A stretch of 64,000 nucleotides of DNA. Source: Myotis daubentonii. Taxonomy: Eukaryota; Chordata; Mammalia; Chiroptera; Vespertilionidae. The stretch spans positions 5,823,062 to 5,887,061 of the forward strand of contig NC_081840.1 of NCBI RefSeq assembly GCF_963259705.1, given 5' to 3'. Shown one piece after another: positions 50,431 through 63,060 of the stretch. The number at the start of each line of letters is the position of its first letter. The stretch's first letter is position 1. The notes under the pieces were generated by a model, which was not told where the DNA came from, did not search any database, and saw nothing but the letters and a program-made list of their open reading frames with translations. A program made the translations under genes and the position numbers.

Positions 50431-50622
50431 TAGTGGTTCTCAACCTTCATAATGCCGCGACCCTTTAATACAGTTCCTCATGCTGTGGTGACCCCCAACC
50501 ATAAAATTATTTTCGTTGCTACTTCATAACTGTAATTTTGCTACTGTCATGAATCGTAATGTAAATATCTGATATGCAGGATGTATTTTCAGGGGTCGCG
50601 ACCCACAGGTTGAGAACTGCTG
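50431..50622 (+). mobile_element. SPIN-like hAT MITE, copy 2
   Basis: 192 bp in the opposite orientation to copy 1. Starts TAGTGGTTCTCAACCTTC and ends GGTTGAGAACTGCTG. It keeps the internal part lost from copy 1 (CATAAAATTATTTTCGTTGC to GATATGCAGGATG) but lacks the half that copy 1 keeps, jumping from ATTTTCA straight to GGGGTCGCGACCC. Confidence 0.87.
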
Positions 50623-50689
50623 ATACGTTTCAGTTTGTAATAGGTACTCCCCAAATTGCCCTTCCAACAGTTTCTTTATTTTTCAAATT

Positions 50690-51010
50690 ATTATGATGTT
50701 TACATTTTTAATTTTTATTAAGATACCATTGACATATAACAGTGTTCACGTTTAAGGAACACACGTGCTGATTTGGTACATTAATACATTGCAATATGAG
50801 TACCACCATAGCATTAGCTAACAACGCTATTACACCCCATAATTATCCTTTCTTTTTTTGTGGTGGAAAGGTTGCCAGCATCTGGGTTATTTGGCTGGCA
50901 CTTCCTGGTTCCTCCTCCTTTTTTTCTTTTGTATTGAATTTATTGGGGTGACATTGGTTAATAAATTTATATAGTGTCAGGTATACATTCTGTAATACAT
51001 CATCTGTATA
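50690..51010 (-). mobile_element. LINE-1 3-prime end fragments
   Basis: Minus-strand L1-like 3-prime sequences. One has TTTATTAAGATACCATTGAC and one has TTTATTGGGGTGACATTGGT followed by TAATAAATTTATATAG. Both are common L1 3-prime ends in laurasiatherian mammals. Confidence 0.65.
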
Positions 51011-51356
51011 TTGCACCAGCAGGCATCTTTAAAGTCCCGGGTCTTTCTGTCCAGGCATCGTGTCTACAGGTACTTGGGTTCTATTTTATGTCTTTCAGTA
51101 AAGCTTTTGTTTTCTTCATGTAGGTCTTGCTAGTTTGGGGGGCGGGGGAGGGTGTTAAATTTATTCCCATATTTCCATAGGAAAATGACCCCTTCTAATT
51201 AATTATGCCTGATGTATAGAAGAGCCCTCATGCTTTATGTGTTTATTCTTACGGTTTTTCTGTCTCAGATTTGCCGGATGGCATGATTTCTTTTGACTTC
51301 GCATGGCGGTAACTATTCTTCCATGCGTGCTTTCTGACGTCTGATTTTGGTCTTAG

Positions 51357-52197
51357 GTCGTTTGCCCTGGAGGGACCGCGGGACACAGTGCCTTCAATGG
51401 CTTCACTGGTGGCTTATGATGACTCAGACTCCGAGGCTGAGAGCGAGCCTGCGGGAAGCTGTGCTGCCGCCGGCCAGAGGAAGGACTCTTGTGTTACGGT
51501 CGAACCTCGCGGTCAGGATTTCGCATCGGGAGTCCTGGACGGGACAGGAGGCACACTGCCCACCAAGCACGGCTCCTGTGAGGACCCAGCCGGCCAGCGC
51601 CTCCCACTGGCTCGGCTCTGGAGGAGCGACCCAGGCTCTTGCCCCAGCCAGAGGCTACAGTGGCCCAGGACAGAGCCCGACGTCACCTTCCCCACAAGCG
51701 AGCCTCCTCGTCCTTCCCTGTGGACCAGCCACGCTCCCGCTGGCCATGGGCCCCGGGCAGCCGCCTGCTTGAAGCAGGTGAGACTCTCCTGGGGAACTTA
51801 CGACCCCCCTGGGCCACCTTTCGGTGCCCAACCCAAACCTGAGACCCCGGGGAAGAGTGGCAGCTCTCTTCAGAAGAAAGGGCGAGAGGACTGTATTGTA
51901 CCCTACACCCCGAAGAGACTGAGATGCTCGCAAGCGTTAAGCACAGAAACGGGCAAGAACAAAGATGCGGAGGCCCCGGGTCCCCCTCTGCGCGCCCCGC
52001 GCCCTCTGTGCACGGCCCCCCACGTGTCCGAGTTCATCCAGCCGTACCTGGGCACCCCGTATAAGGAGACCCAGATATCCCAGAGGGTCCTCTTCCACCT
52101 GCGAGGCCACAAGGGCCCCGTCAGCAGCATCCAGTGGTGCCCCGTCCTTTCAAAGAGCCACATGTTCCTCTCGGCTTCTCTGGATAAAACCTTCAAG
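51357..52197 (+). CDS. WDR25: WDR25 exon 2, first coding exon (coding part 51397-52197)
   Basis: Acceptor GATTTTGGTCTTAG before 51357. The ATG at 51397 opens [20 protein letters not shown], the family N-terminus; the triplet at 51388 in the same frame is GTG, so it is not the start. The exon gives 267 codons and ends in SASLDKTFK at the donor GTAAGTTT. The first 200 residues are low-complexity and probably disordered. From about residue 220 ([14 protein letters not shown]) the conserved part begins, and the first WD-type blade follows ([20 protein letters not shown]). WDR25 is a nuclear-type WD40 protein of poorly known function; human has 544 residues. The remaining blades are coded beyond the window, since no matching exon was seen up to 64000. 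Confidence 0.93.
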
Positions 52198-52837
52198 GTA
52201 AGTTTTGAGCGGAACTGCTCTTTTTAGTTACCCTCAGGACCAAGCTGCTGGGATGCGTTATTCTTCAAAGCAGCGACGTGGGGGGTTACAGGCGGCACAA
52301 TTCTTTTTGGGGATTTCTGTAATTCTCTCTGATGCATTCAGGAGAGGCTTCTCGTTGGTCCATTCAGCCCACTGCTTCCCTGGCACTGCCTTGCCAGGCG
52401 CCACATGCTAGTCCGTATCCCTGCGGGGGCACTGAGGACATCCAGACGCGCTGGCATCCAGGGAGGATGTGGTCCCTGGAGAGAGCGGACAGAGGGAGAA
52501 GAAAGCAGCCAGGCCCGAGCCCCGTGCACTCGGGACATCTTCTGAGACTCCCGTGGAGTGCTGAGCGATGCCAGCTCTGTGCCAGGTGCTGTGTTACATG
52601 CGGGGGGTGCAGAGGTAGACAGACCTGGTCCTTGGCTTCTGGGCACGCACATTGTGGTAGGGGCCGCAGGTGCGTGGCGAGGCACCCAGAATCCTGGGCC
52701 CAGGGCTGTGAGGACCAGACCCCAGCCAGACCTCCAGCCGGATACATAAGTGCTGCAGGAACCCGGTGGGAGGGACGGCTTCCAGCCTGGGAGGGCTTGT
52801 GAAGGCTTCAGAAGCAGGGGTGGTGCATTGGTGAAGC

Positions 52838-52855
52838 GGGGGGGGGGGGGGGGGG
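52838..52855. repeat. Homopolymer G18
   Basis: Uninterrupted G run, then CATTC. Confidence 0.95.
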
Positions 52856-53869
52856 CATTCTTGGCTCTAAGCATGGAGGCCTTAAGGGCCCGAGGCTGGG
52901 GAAGTAGGCAGGGGCCACACAAGGAGGACTGTGGTGGCTTATTGGAGGCTTCCAGTTTTTTATTGTTATTTACTGATTTTAATGTATACTGAAGCAATGC
53001 AGACTTGCAGTAAGCAAGCCTCAACGGCACAGGTGAATAGTGTCACAGGCGTGTCCCACCTGCCTGTAACCTGTCTCCAACCCTCTGAGCTGTACTCTGT
53101 GTCCCGCCTCGCTCTCCTCGGCACCTAGCACGGCACTTATGTAGGAGGGGCCAAAGAGATTTGGACTGAAGCTTCCTGGAAAGAAAATGGCTTTGGTGAT
53201 GGGATGACATGGCTTCGCGTCCAGCTTTGCCGGGGAGCAGCTGGTCCACTGGCCTGACCTGTGCCCTCCATCTGGCGTCGCATCTGGAAAGGGCATCATC
53301 GTACCCGTGTCTGTGATCATGTGGGAAAAACACTCACCAAGCCCCTGGCACAGAGCTAGGTACCCCGTTGGTGCTCAACAAATGTCTGTTCCCTCTGTTT
53401 TTCTCAGAGTTCTGGAGCCAGCCTGCCCAGGACACTGTATTTGCAAGTTCTGTTTGAGCTTTTCCCCTAGGAGGCGCTTTCTGAGGTGAAGAAAGGAAGC
53501 CCGCCCACAGCGATGTGAGCCGAATCACTGGGGGCCTTTTTAAGTGGCCAGTTGGAGTTCTGACCCGACTTGTGTTCTTTTCAGGCTGGTAGAGCTACGC
53601 GGGGCCATGGTCACGTTCTGGCTTCCGTGTGGAGCCCAGGGGTTTACACGCAGGTCTTTGGGGCTCTTCCTGCGAGGAGGCCCTGAGGTCTGCCCAGAGG
53701 CTTCTGGCCTCCTGGCCTCCTGCTGTGCGTTGTCACAGGCGTGGGTCGGTCCCACAGTCCCCGGGCTTCTCGGCTCTCCTTCCCGAGAGTCTGTGCCCAC
53801 GGAGGGGGCCGTGTGGGGTCTGGGTGTGGCCAGGCAGCTTCTGCAGGCCCCATCTGTGGTCTGGAGTTA

Positions 53870-53965
53870 CAGTGATCTGGGCTCGGGGTTCATTTCCATC
53901 CTCAAGAGCTTTGTGACCTTGAGCAAGGCACCTAACCTCTCTGAGCCTGTTTCCACTCAGTAGAA
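53870..53965 (-). repeat. MIR fragment
   Basis: GTGACCTTGAGCAAGGCACC, then TAACCTCTCTGAGCCTGTTT, MIR in reverse order. Confidence 0.75.
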
Positions 53966-55038
53966 CCAGCAGATGAGTTGTGTGGCTGGGGCTTCTCAGG
54001 TGGGACAAATGCCCAGGTGCTGTGTCTAAAGCACCCAGGCTAACGCTGGGCGCACGGTGGAGTTTGGTGGAGGGTAGCGTGGTCACAGGCGGGCCACCTG
54101 AGGGATGCGGGCAGCCCCTTCCTAGTACGTGGAGGGAGGGGCAGATTGGCAGATGTTGACAGCAATCTTGAGGAGGGAGAGGCCCCCTTGATAATTTTCA
54201 GACAGAGAGCATCTGAGTGAAACCACTGATTTGGGGCATTGTGTTTGCTCAGTTGTGTAGCGAGTGTTCGTGGAGTAGGTGAGTGTGCACTGGGGACGTA
54301 GAAAGGGCCCCATGGAGGGGACCATGGAGCAGCCAACTAGCTGTGACACCTCTTGACCAGAAGAGGGCGCACTCGGTCCAGCTTGGGAAGGCTGGTCAAG
54401 CCCAGGGGTGATGCACTGAGACCTGGGTCCAGGGCCTTTTGCAGTGGGGTGGGCTGGTCAGAGTGGCTGTGCTGCCCGCCCCGAGGAGATGGTGTGTGCT
54501 GCTGGGCCTGGAAGCCTCCAGGGCGCCCTGTCCACTGCAGTGTTCGTCCCCCGAGGAGGCTGCAGGAGCGGCTTTGGAGGTGGCCCCAGGCGCAGAGCAT
54601 GGCTGAGTGACTCCTGATCCTCTCCTTATTGTGGTGTCCTGAAAATGAGGGCTTTTATAAACCGTTAGCCAGGGTTCTCTCTGCTTTAAGATGCACGAGT
54701 TTTCAAGACAGACTAGGCGAGGGAGGTCTTGGCTGAGCCCTCAGATGTGCTGTGCCCTCAGGTTCCTGGGCAGGATGATGTCAGAGGGTGGGCGGTGGTA
54801 GATCTTGGGGAACCTTGTGATCTGGTATATGATGTAGGGGGCATAGGAGGTATTTTGTGGGCACCGAGTCTGGAGTGGGGACAGGGCTGTGGGTGCAGGT
54901 AGGAGTCCTGGCTTGCTGCACTCCGGTCCTGGGTGGAGAGCAGATGGTGGGTGCAGCAGGCAATGAGCACCCCCCCACTCTGCTCCTTTCCCTAGGGTGC
55001 CTTTCCCCTTGCTTTGGTTAAAGTCTGCCAGAGTGCCT

Positions 55039-55071
55039 CCCCCCCCCCCCCCCCCCCCCCACACACACACC
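55039..55071. repeat. C22 homopolymer followed by (AC)5
   Basis: C run at 55039-55060, then ACACACACAC. Confidence 0.95.
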
Positions 55072-55084
55072 GGATCAGGAAGGA

Positions 55085-55215
55085 GGGAAGAGTTTGGAGG
55101 CTGGGGTCACAGCGCTTCACTTTGGATGCTCCCTCTGCCACTGGCTGTGTGATCTCTGGCAAGTCACTTAACTTCTCTGAGCTTCCCCGTGTGTTAAAGT
55201 GGAGCTACTTACACA
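55085..55215 (-). repeat. MIR
   Basis: CTGTGTGATCTCTGGCAAGT, then CACTTAACTTCTCTGAGCTT and AAGTGGAGCTACTTACAC. Confidence 0.75.
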
Positions 55216-55577
55216 TGCCTTTCTGGGTTTTCATGAAAAACAAATGACACTGGATATGAACTACCTAGCGTGGTGTCTGACACATAGTAGGCACTTCCTG
55301 TGTGCTCTTCTTGCTTTCTCCAGGAATTTTCTCTTTTCCTCAGCGTGCGGTGGTCTCGTTCTGCCTGCGTAGCCATGGAACCGTATCTGCTACACCGTGT
55401 AGATTTTAAGCTACTTGAGCACGGGATCTGTGCCAGACTCATTTTTATATTCTCCGTGGCACCTGGCACAGAGTTTTGTACATGTTAAGTGGATTAGTAA
55501 AGATTAAAAAAATTGTTTGGGATTTTATTTCCAGCCTTTGGGGAAGGACTGTGTTTTAAGTGCACAAACCCCACTTT

Positions 55578-55591
55578 CCACCAGGGGGCAC
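55578..55591 (+). promoter_or_regulatory. CTCF-type motif in WDR25 intron 2
   Basis: CCACCAGGGGGCAC fits the CTCF core. It is not within a repeat I recognise. Binding cannot be judged from sequence alone. Confidence 0.4.
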
Positions 55592-56390
55592 AGTGGGACT
55601 TAATATAAGCAGCTCTGTAAGCTTCTAGAATCTGGAAGAATCCTTGATTCAAGGTAACAGCTACTGAGATACGATTTTTTTTTTTTTCTGATCAGGAGAA
55701 AAACAACACAATCCATCTGATTAATCTACAGAACGTGGAGTGCCAGTTCCTTCATCTCCTTAAAATGTAGCTTTGGAATTCATAAATTTCAATTGGGCAC
55801 ATTACAGTGGAAAGATACTTATTTTAATATGTTCTAAATGTTCTGTGAGCTGTAAAATATGCTCATATTAGTTTTGAAAAATTTACAGCTAGAGAAATTA
55901 AGCAAAATAAAACAGTGATTCATAACTCCCCACCGATGCTCTGTTTTCGTGTCAGCGACCCCTTCCTGCCCGCGTCTGTCGCGAGCATCTGTTCTCCGGA
56001 GCTGTGATCCCGGCACCGAGACCCTTTTCTGCACTCCTCGCTTTTCCCCGTGTCCTCGTTTGGCTCAACACGCTTGAATGCCCACTGCACATAAAGGTGC
56101 CATTCAGACTCCGAGGCCCTTTTTGAAGGAAGCAGCAGCGACGTGACCTCCTTGAACCAACCTTATTGTCGGCCCGTGTTCGGAGCCCCCTGCCAGGTGC
56201 CCGAGCTTTCCCAGAGGCATAGCGCAGGCTTCTTGCTTCTGTGTGTGAAAATCGGGAGTTCTGAAACACAAAGGATCCTAAGGAAATATATGAATTAGGT
56301 GTTGTTTATCTGTTTTACACAATGATTTCTTCAGGGAATTCTTCCAATAACAAACTTCCTTAAAATGCTTACATATGAACTTTTCCTTAT

Positions 56391-56567
56391 TTTTTTTTTT
56401 TAAAATTATTTTTTAGAAAGAGAGGAAGGAAGAGGGAGAGAGAGAGAAACACCCCCTCCTGGGGGTTGAGTCCGCAGCCCCGGCATATGCCCTGACTGGG
56501 AATCAAATCCACAACCTTTTGGTGCACAAGATGATGCTCAACCAACTGAGCCACACCAGCCAGGGCT
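56391..56567 (-). mobile_element. Truncated VES-type SINE
   Basis: Poly-T tail at the left, GAGAGAGAGAAACACC, a gap where the ATTGATTGGCTGCC part is usual, then GAATCAAATCCACAACCTTT and GAGCCACACCAGCCAGGGC. Possible target duplication AACTTTTCCTTATTTT and AACTTCTCCTTTTTG. Confidence 0.85.
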
Positions 56568-57189
56568 AAACTTCTCCTTTTTGATCATGAATGTAATAGA
56601 TGTTTACTGTGAAAAACAGGAAATACAGAAAATATGAGGCACAAAGGATACAGCAGACATCATTGCTAGTCCTAAGCCTGAGTGGGCACCCCATTAACAT
56701 TGGGGCCCTCCCTGGGCTGGAGGACGCGCCTGTATGTTTACAGAATTGGGCTCACGCTGCGTCGTCTGTACAGCTTGGGTCTCCCCCCTCACCCCCTTTT
56801 TTTCTGTACTGTTTGTAAGGGGCATTTTTCTATGTTAACAAAAAATGTCCCCAAACATATTTTTCCGACTGTCTCAAATTCCAAACTTTGCTAATTCCAT
56901 GTCATTTCCTGTCATGGCCTGCTTTTGTTTTGAAAAGTCAGTCCTGCAGTGAACATGGCTATATGTAAATGTATTTTTTTTTGAAATTAAGGAGCATACC
57001 CTGCTTGTATATGTAAATGTCTCCATGATAAAAGGATGTAACATAAATTGGCATTAATTTGCAAAGAAAAGTCTTTTTTTTTTTTCTTTTGCTGCCTCGA
57101 TGCAGTTAAGATGGGGTTTTAGCTAAAGAAAGCCTTTGTGTGTGGCGAGGGCCACCTGAGTAGGTTGGCAAACCTTCTGTGCCGTCCTC

Positions 57190-57310
57190 ACATCAGACTC
57201 TTGGTTTCCTTCCCTGCCTGCTGCCTGATAGCTGTGTGACTTTCGGAAAATCTCTGAGCCTCTCTGATCCCCTAGTTGCCTCATTGGTAAAATGGGGATC
57301 ATGGCTACCG
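57190..57310 (-). repeat. MIR
   Basis: TAGCTGTGTGACTTTCGGAA, then TGAGCCTCTCTGATCCCCTA and GTAAAATGGGGATCATGG. Confidence 0.8.
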
Positions 57311-57939
57311 ATTGGGGTTGTTGCTGTGGAGAAGGAATGAGGTGATGTTTCTGACTCTCCTGCACCTGTGTTGATCAGTTAAAAAACAGAGAAGACAAGT
57401 TAGGATCCTCCACCTCTTAATGTAACCCCTGTTTTTTTGTGAAGCTTTTGTAGTCTGTCTATAGATGCAGAGTTTGTAAGAGTTTCAGTGTCAGTGTTCC
57501 TGAGATAGATACTTTTAAAGATTTTGAAGTTTTTGGGGTTGTCTGTGCCAAGCCACTTACCTGCTCTGTTTTCACGAACTGCACACTTAGAAGGCAGGGA
57601 TTGGAGGGCTGGGTCCATGTGTCCAACCCGCTCATGTTTAAATGTTGGCCGGTTCACACAGTGTTTTGTGTCTGAGGCTCCGGCAAGGAGGGGCGGCTTA
57701 CACCTGAAGAAACCCAGGAAAGCGAGATGTGCCCACCTCCCTCTGGCCAGGGAGGCACCGGGTTCAGCCGGGCCCCTTCCCACGTGCGTCTGAAAGAAAG
57801 GACTTGGTTCTGGAGCCCGAACACTGTGGTCTCACTGTGCTGCTTGCCAGCCCTGTGACCTCTGAGAGGCTTGAGGCCAGAGCAGAGGCTGGGGAGAGCT
57901 CACCGTCCCCAAGCGCTTACCACCTGTGAGGCAAAGTCC

Positions 57940-58100
57940 CAAACAGTCCCTCTTGTCTTCCCCAAGGCCTAGGAGGCAGGGGCTGTTCTCACTTCTGTTG
58001 TACAGATGTGCACGTGGAGGCACAGAGGTTAAGGGATTTGTCCACAGTCACACAGCTGGTAAATGGCAGAGGCAGGATGGGGAGCTGGCGGTCAGACTCC
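57940..58100 (+). repeat. MIR
   Basis: TTGTACAGATGTGCACGTGG, then AGGCACAGAGGTTAAGGGAT and CACAGTCACACAGCTGGTAA. Confidence 0.8.
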
Positions 58101-61100
58101 ACAGCTGAGCAAAAGGCTGCAAGACCCTCTGCTCCCCGCCCCTGAGAGTAGAATAAAGGATGAGAAAGCAAGTCCCCTCCCCCCAGCAGTGCCCAGCGCC
58201 CTCCCAGCATCAAGCCCCTGGGTTCTGTTGAGGGGCATACGGAGAAGGGATGATTTCTGTGGAGGCTCGGATTTACATTTTTATGTATTGCAGGTCCCGG
58301 CGAATGTATCATTGTTAGCGTATTCTATTATATTAGGGTATCTTAGATGTGCTTTGTAGAAAGTAATATATCTCACATTCAGAGACAAGAAATTTATGGA
58401 TTCAAGTGCCAGAGTGAGGGTTATTTCAGTTTTGAAAGAATTATTCTTGACAGATTTTGCAGAATGAGATGGAGAAATGATTTGATGTGTGGAGTGAAGA
58501 GATGGGGAGCATTATGCAGATGATGGGCAATTTATTGGGGAATCTATTGGAAGTGAGCGATGCACAGCTGGGAGGAGGGCTGGGTTGTGGTGGTGGGCGT
58601 GCGGTAATTGGGGAGTGAGTGATTAATGCGCATCAAGGGTAATTAGGCGAGCCAGGAGGGAATGGGTGGCGTGTGCCTGCGTGCGCCTGTGTGTGTGCAG
58701 AAGGCACCTGGCTCCATCTTCATTGGATGGGGGCCCAGAGAGGGAAAGACACTTGCCCGAGGGCACACGGTGAGGTCAGGTGGCCGTGTGCTGCTGGGCC
58801 CTCTGTGGGGAGTGTTTGTGTGCTGCCCTCTCTGGGCTCCCCTCCCTTCAGTGAATCCTCCCAGGCTTGGGAGTGAGGGCTCCAGGCTGCAGGACAGCAG
58901 GGCTGCGGAGCCTCCTCAGCCTCCCCTTCGTGGGAAGTGAGGATTTTTGACACTCCTCTCCCCCATGTGAAAGCTGTGAAGTTCCGAGGCCAACAAAGGA
59001 GACGGTGCCCACTTCTCACTGGCTGCCAGAATGGCCTTGCAAGCTCTCGCCTTGCAGGAAAAAAACACCCGGGTTGAAGGAGGAAGGAAAGGAAGCCCAG
59101 TTTTCCGCTCCTGGAAAACTTCGCTGGGCTCTGTAGCCTGTGTAGCCAGGGCAGGGCAGAGACAGCCCCTGGGAAGGCGCAGACTGTCCTCAGGGGACCC
59201 GCCTCATCCAGCTCATCCCTGTCATTAAGGGAAGAACAGAGCAATTTGGGAAAATGCTTTTAATGTAATTGGAAAATGCAGATTGCAAAATTGGCACACT
59301 TAGGCATTGAGACCGTCTAGTAAATTATTTCCCACTGCTTTTAAAGCTTGGACACAGAAGACTCTTAAAGGCGCCCACCTAGCGCCCAGTGATGGCTTTG
59401 TCCTTCTCTTTAAAAAGCGAGTGGTTTTAGATTTAACTTTGTTATCATGTAAGTGATAACATATTGGGGAAAAAATGCAAAATGAAAAAGAAAAACAGAA
59501 ATGGCAGAGATTAAAAATGTTACCACACACTCTCCCCTCAAGGACAATGACCGGGACCTTTCCAGGCAGCACTCCTTCTAGTCTGTCTTCCCACGTGCGT
59601 CTGGGTTTAACCAGAGCACAGGTGCTTCGTTTTGTAACCAGCGTTTCAAAATGGCAGGATGGTTATTTCCCCCCGATAATTGATAGTATTTTTACCCCTT
59701 AAAAGAAGGGGTGGGTGAGTCACTCCGACCTCTAGACCTTTTCTCATAGCTCCTGCTGTTTCTCGTCGGCATCTGTCCCCGACGACACACACCGAGGGAC
59801 CCCATGCACGGGGCAGTGGAGTGCCGTGCAGGGGTGCAGGGACCAGAGCACTGCGGTGCAGGTGGGAGGTGCAAGTGAGTGAGACTGCTGCGCTCAGCCC
59901 AGGGTCCCTTGAAAGCCACTTGCACATCGCCTTTCTCTGGCTACCTTCCTGAAGTCTCTTTACTCCAGGAGGTGAAAGAGAGCGTGCCTCCACTCCTCTG
60001 CGGGACACCGTGACCCAGGCTGAAACGCTTCGCCAGGTCCTGGAGCCGCTTCCTTCCCATGATCAGGCCACAGATGGGTGACACCCTGGGCGCTGGGCAA
60101 AGCTCTTGCGTGGCCTGGGTGTCCCCGGAGTAACCTTCTAATTAAAAAAAAATCTTTTCTCTCTATAGTTTTCTACCTCGTTGCCTTTCTGTTTTATTTT
60201 ATTTTTTCTGGGAAGTTTTCTCCACTTGTTCTTTCAATCTTTTTAAAGTTTATTTTGTATCTCTGCTGTCATCTAGTTAAACTTTTGTGCTGAAATATAA
60301 CATAGATTCAGAAAAGCGTTCTATCATATTTTTACATTCCAAGGGCTGTTTCTTGTTTTCTGAATGTTCCTTTTAAAAGTATATAGTCTATTTGTTTATT
60401 ACATATTTATAAGGTCTTCTCTTAGCTGTCTGAGTTATTCGAAAGTTTTCCTGTGTGTTCTGAGACGTTTCTCTCTTTTCAATTCCTTTTGTCTTTTTGC
60501 TTTGGTGTCCGTTGCATGTTAGAGATTTGCTGCTGCTTATTCTGATTCAGGAGGGAGGCCTGAAAAAGCTGACGTGACCCGGGCCTCTGCCTGTGTGGAG
60601 TGTGTGTGTGTGTGGGGTTGGGCGGGGGATGAGGGGCTTGTTGTCCAGGGTGATGAGAGGGGAAGCTGGTGTCACCGCAGGACCCCCAGATGTGAAATTG
60701 GTATTTCCTCTTGCTGCCCAGTGTCCCTTGCTGCCTGCACCTCAGAGCCGGGAAGCGGGCTGGGTGTGCTCCGATGCCACCTTCACTCCCTGTGCTGAGT
60801 TCTCACTCCCGTCAGCTGCACATCTTTCCCTGCCTGCGCACAGACCGACGGCGCGGTTGCCAGTGGCTGCGCAGCCTCCCGTCCGTGGCACACACCATCG
60901 GCTGTGTGTAAATGTGACCGTGTCTTCTTGTCCTTGAGCGGTAGAACTATGACTTTTTAAAATGTTTGCTAATCTGACGGTATCTTGTTTGAGGACCAAA
61001 CGAGCTCGTTGACGGGCAAGCTCTTTCAGAAACCAGCCCGGCACCTGCTTAATGCTAAGTGTTTGTGGTCCTGGTTCTTATCCATTAATCTCCTGTAGTT

Positions 61101-61433
61101 TTCTCTGGGCAATTTACATGCTCATTTACATGCTATTGGCCTGTTGTCATACACATTCCGCCCATGGGTATGTAATTCTTTTATTTTATTTTTTTACGGA
61201 GAAAATAAAATTTTTTAATTATTTTTTTTGTGGTCGAGTCTATGGCTTTAGCGATGAATCGTCCTACCCCATCCCGAGATCTGATAGTCAGCTGTGTTTG
61301 ACCTTCCTCTAGCCGTGATTAGCTTGAGCCAGTTTTAATTCTCATCTCTTCCAGATTGTGTGTGGGTCGGGCCGCGTGCGCCCGTGGTGACTGTATGCCA
61401 GGTGCCAGGCATCCAGCGAGATCAGATCAGCAT

Positions 61434-61446
61434 GGGGGGGGGGGGG
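61434..61446. repeat. Homopolymer G13
   Basis: Uninterrupted G run, then CGGC. Confidence 0.95.
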
Positions 61447-61813
61447 CGGCAGCCCTGCTTTGTGACGCCCCCTCCCCGGAGGCTGGCTGCTAATGATTTC
61501 AAATGACTTTCTTCTCTCCCAGCTTATCCTGCAGGGCACGCACGGTAAGCCTCTGCTACCCAGACCTTCCCTCAAACAGAAATGTTGTTTTTGGCCACAA
61601 AAACAACACAGAGACACCATGGAAAAGCAGGGAGGTATTAAGAAAAGAATTGCCCATCATCTCTCCACCCAGAGGCAATGACTATAGACTTCTTAGTATA
61701 TTTCCATTCAATCTTTACAAAATAAAAAATTCAACATAGTTGAGTTCCAACCATACATGTAATTCTAAATCCTCCCCCACAACAGCAGCAGTTTTTAATG
61801 CTGTAATTTATTG

Positions 61814-62297
61814 CAGTGGTTTCCAGTGTGGTCTGCAAACCCCTGGGGTCCTCCAGCCCCTTTCACGAGGTCTGTGGGTGAAAATGATTTTCATAATGGT
61901 ACCTAGAAGTTATTTGCCCTTTTCACTCTCATTCTCTCAGGAGCGTACATGGAGTTTTCCAGAGGCTACAGGCCGTGTGCTGTTGCAATAGATTAAATAC
62001 AGAAACGGCCCTGAGAACCCAGCTGTCTTGTATTAAGCCAGCCATTTAAAAAAATGTAAACAATGCCTTCTCACTAACTTTTTCTGTCCTGGAAAATACA
62101 CTTATATTTCATCAGAAATGTTATGTTAACACCTAGTGGGCTAATTATTGTTACTTTCACATAAATTACTATTTTAAATGCCTCGGTCTTAATTTCTAAT
62201 ATGCTAACTATGGAGCTATCCCTACATAAACAGCAGCTGTTTGGAGTCCTCATTAACTTTAGAGAGCATAAAGGGGGCCAAAGGTTTGAGAACCATG
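61814..62297 (+). mobile_element. Charlie-like hAT DNA transposon remnant
   Basis: Left end CAGTGGTTTCCAGTGTGGTC, then TGCAAACCCCTGGGGTCC; right end GGGGCCAAAGGTTTGAGAAC, then CATG. These are degenerate hAT terminal repeats. Flanks AATTTATT and GTTTTATT resemble an 8-bp target duplication with two changes. No transposase frame survives. It is much older than the SPIN copies. Confidence 0.7.
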
Positions 62298-62739
62298 GTT
62301 TTATTTCCGCCTGTAACTTCATTTTGGGGGGGATGCATATATTGATAAAAAAAAAAGGTCACATTCGGTGCTGGTGGCTGGGTATCGGTGCAGCCCAGCT
62401 TGGTCACTACCTCCTCCTGTTTGGTTAGATTACCAAACTATGCGACCAAAACACGACCCTGGAGGGTCCAGGCCTTCCCTCAGCCCCCGCCTCTTCTCCC
62501 TGTCTTTCCTCTACCCTTTGTGAAGACGATTTTACAGCAATGATGACAAAAAAAAAAAAAAAAGAAAATCTCCCAACTCCACCAGACACTAAAACGATGA
62601 TTATCCTTTTAACACCCGCCCATCCGTTTCTGGTCCATATGGGCTGGTGTTTTCGAAGAGTGCACACAGTTCCGACACCCGCCTGGCCCACTTAACACGC
62701 CCTCCCAGCCTCCACCGCTCTGGAGGGCCGTCAATTCCC

Positions 62740-63060
62740 GGCTCCGCGGTGCTCTATCGAGTTGATTAACCGTAATTTACTTAGCAGTCCTTGGACACTT
62801 AGGTGGGTTCTAATTTTTGCTATTATAGATAATGCTGAAGTAGTTATCTCCATGCAAGACACCCTTTTCTGTTGGATTATTTCTATCAGATTGATTCCCA
62901 GAAGTGGACTGCTGGGGTCAAAGGGTTGTACATTTTCATGCGTTCAGATCCGTCTCCTGTCAGATTGCTTTCCAAAAGGATTATACCAATTTGTACCGCC
63001 ACTGCAAAGCCTGCGTAATAACCAACTATTTTGCTTAACTATCATGCCTAGAATTTTCCC
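62740..63060 (+). mobile_element. LINE-1 3-prime region fragment
   Basis: TATTATAGATAATGCTGAAG, AGAAGTGGACTGCTGGGGTC, AAAGGGTTGTACATTTTCAT, then TTTCCAAAAGGATTATACCA. This is the usual order in mammalian L1 3-prime sequence. Decayed. Confidence 0.7.

Larger units (their letters stand above)
47861..51356 (+). other. WDR25: WDR25 intron 1
   Basis: About 3.5 kb. It contains two SPIN-like hAT MITEs, L2-like pieces (48190-48262 and about 49040-49145) and LINE-1 3-prime fragments on the minus strand (about 50690-51010). No other gene recognised. Confidence 0.7.

Noticed and set aside
51388..51396. Upstream in-frame start for WDR25
   Set aside because: The triplet is GTG, not ATG. The family N-terminus MASLVAYDD begins at 51397.
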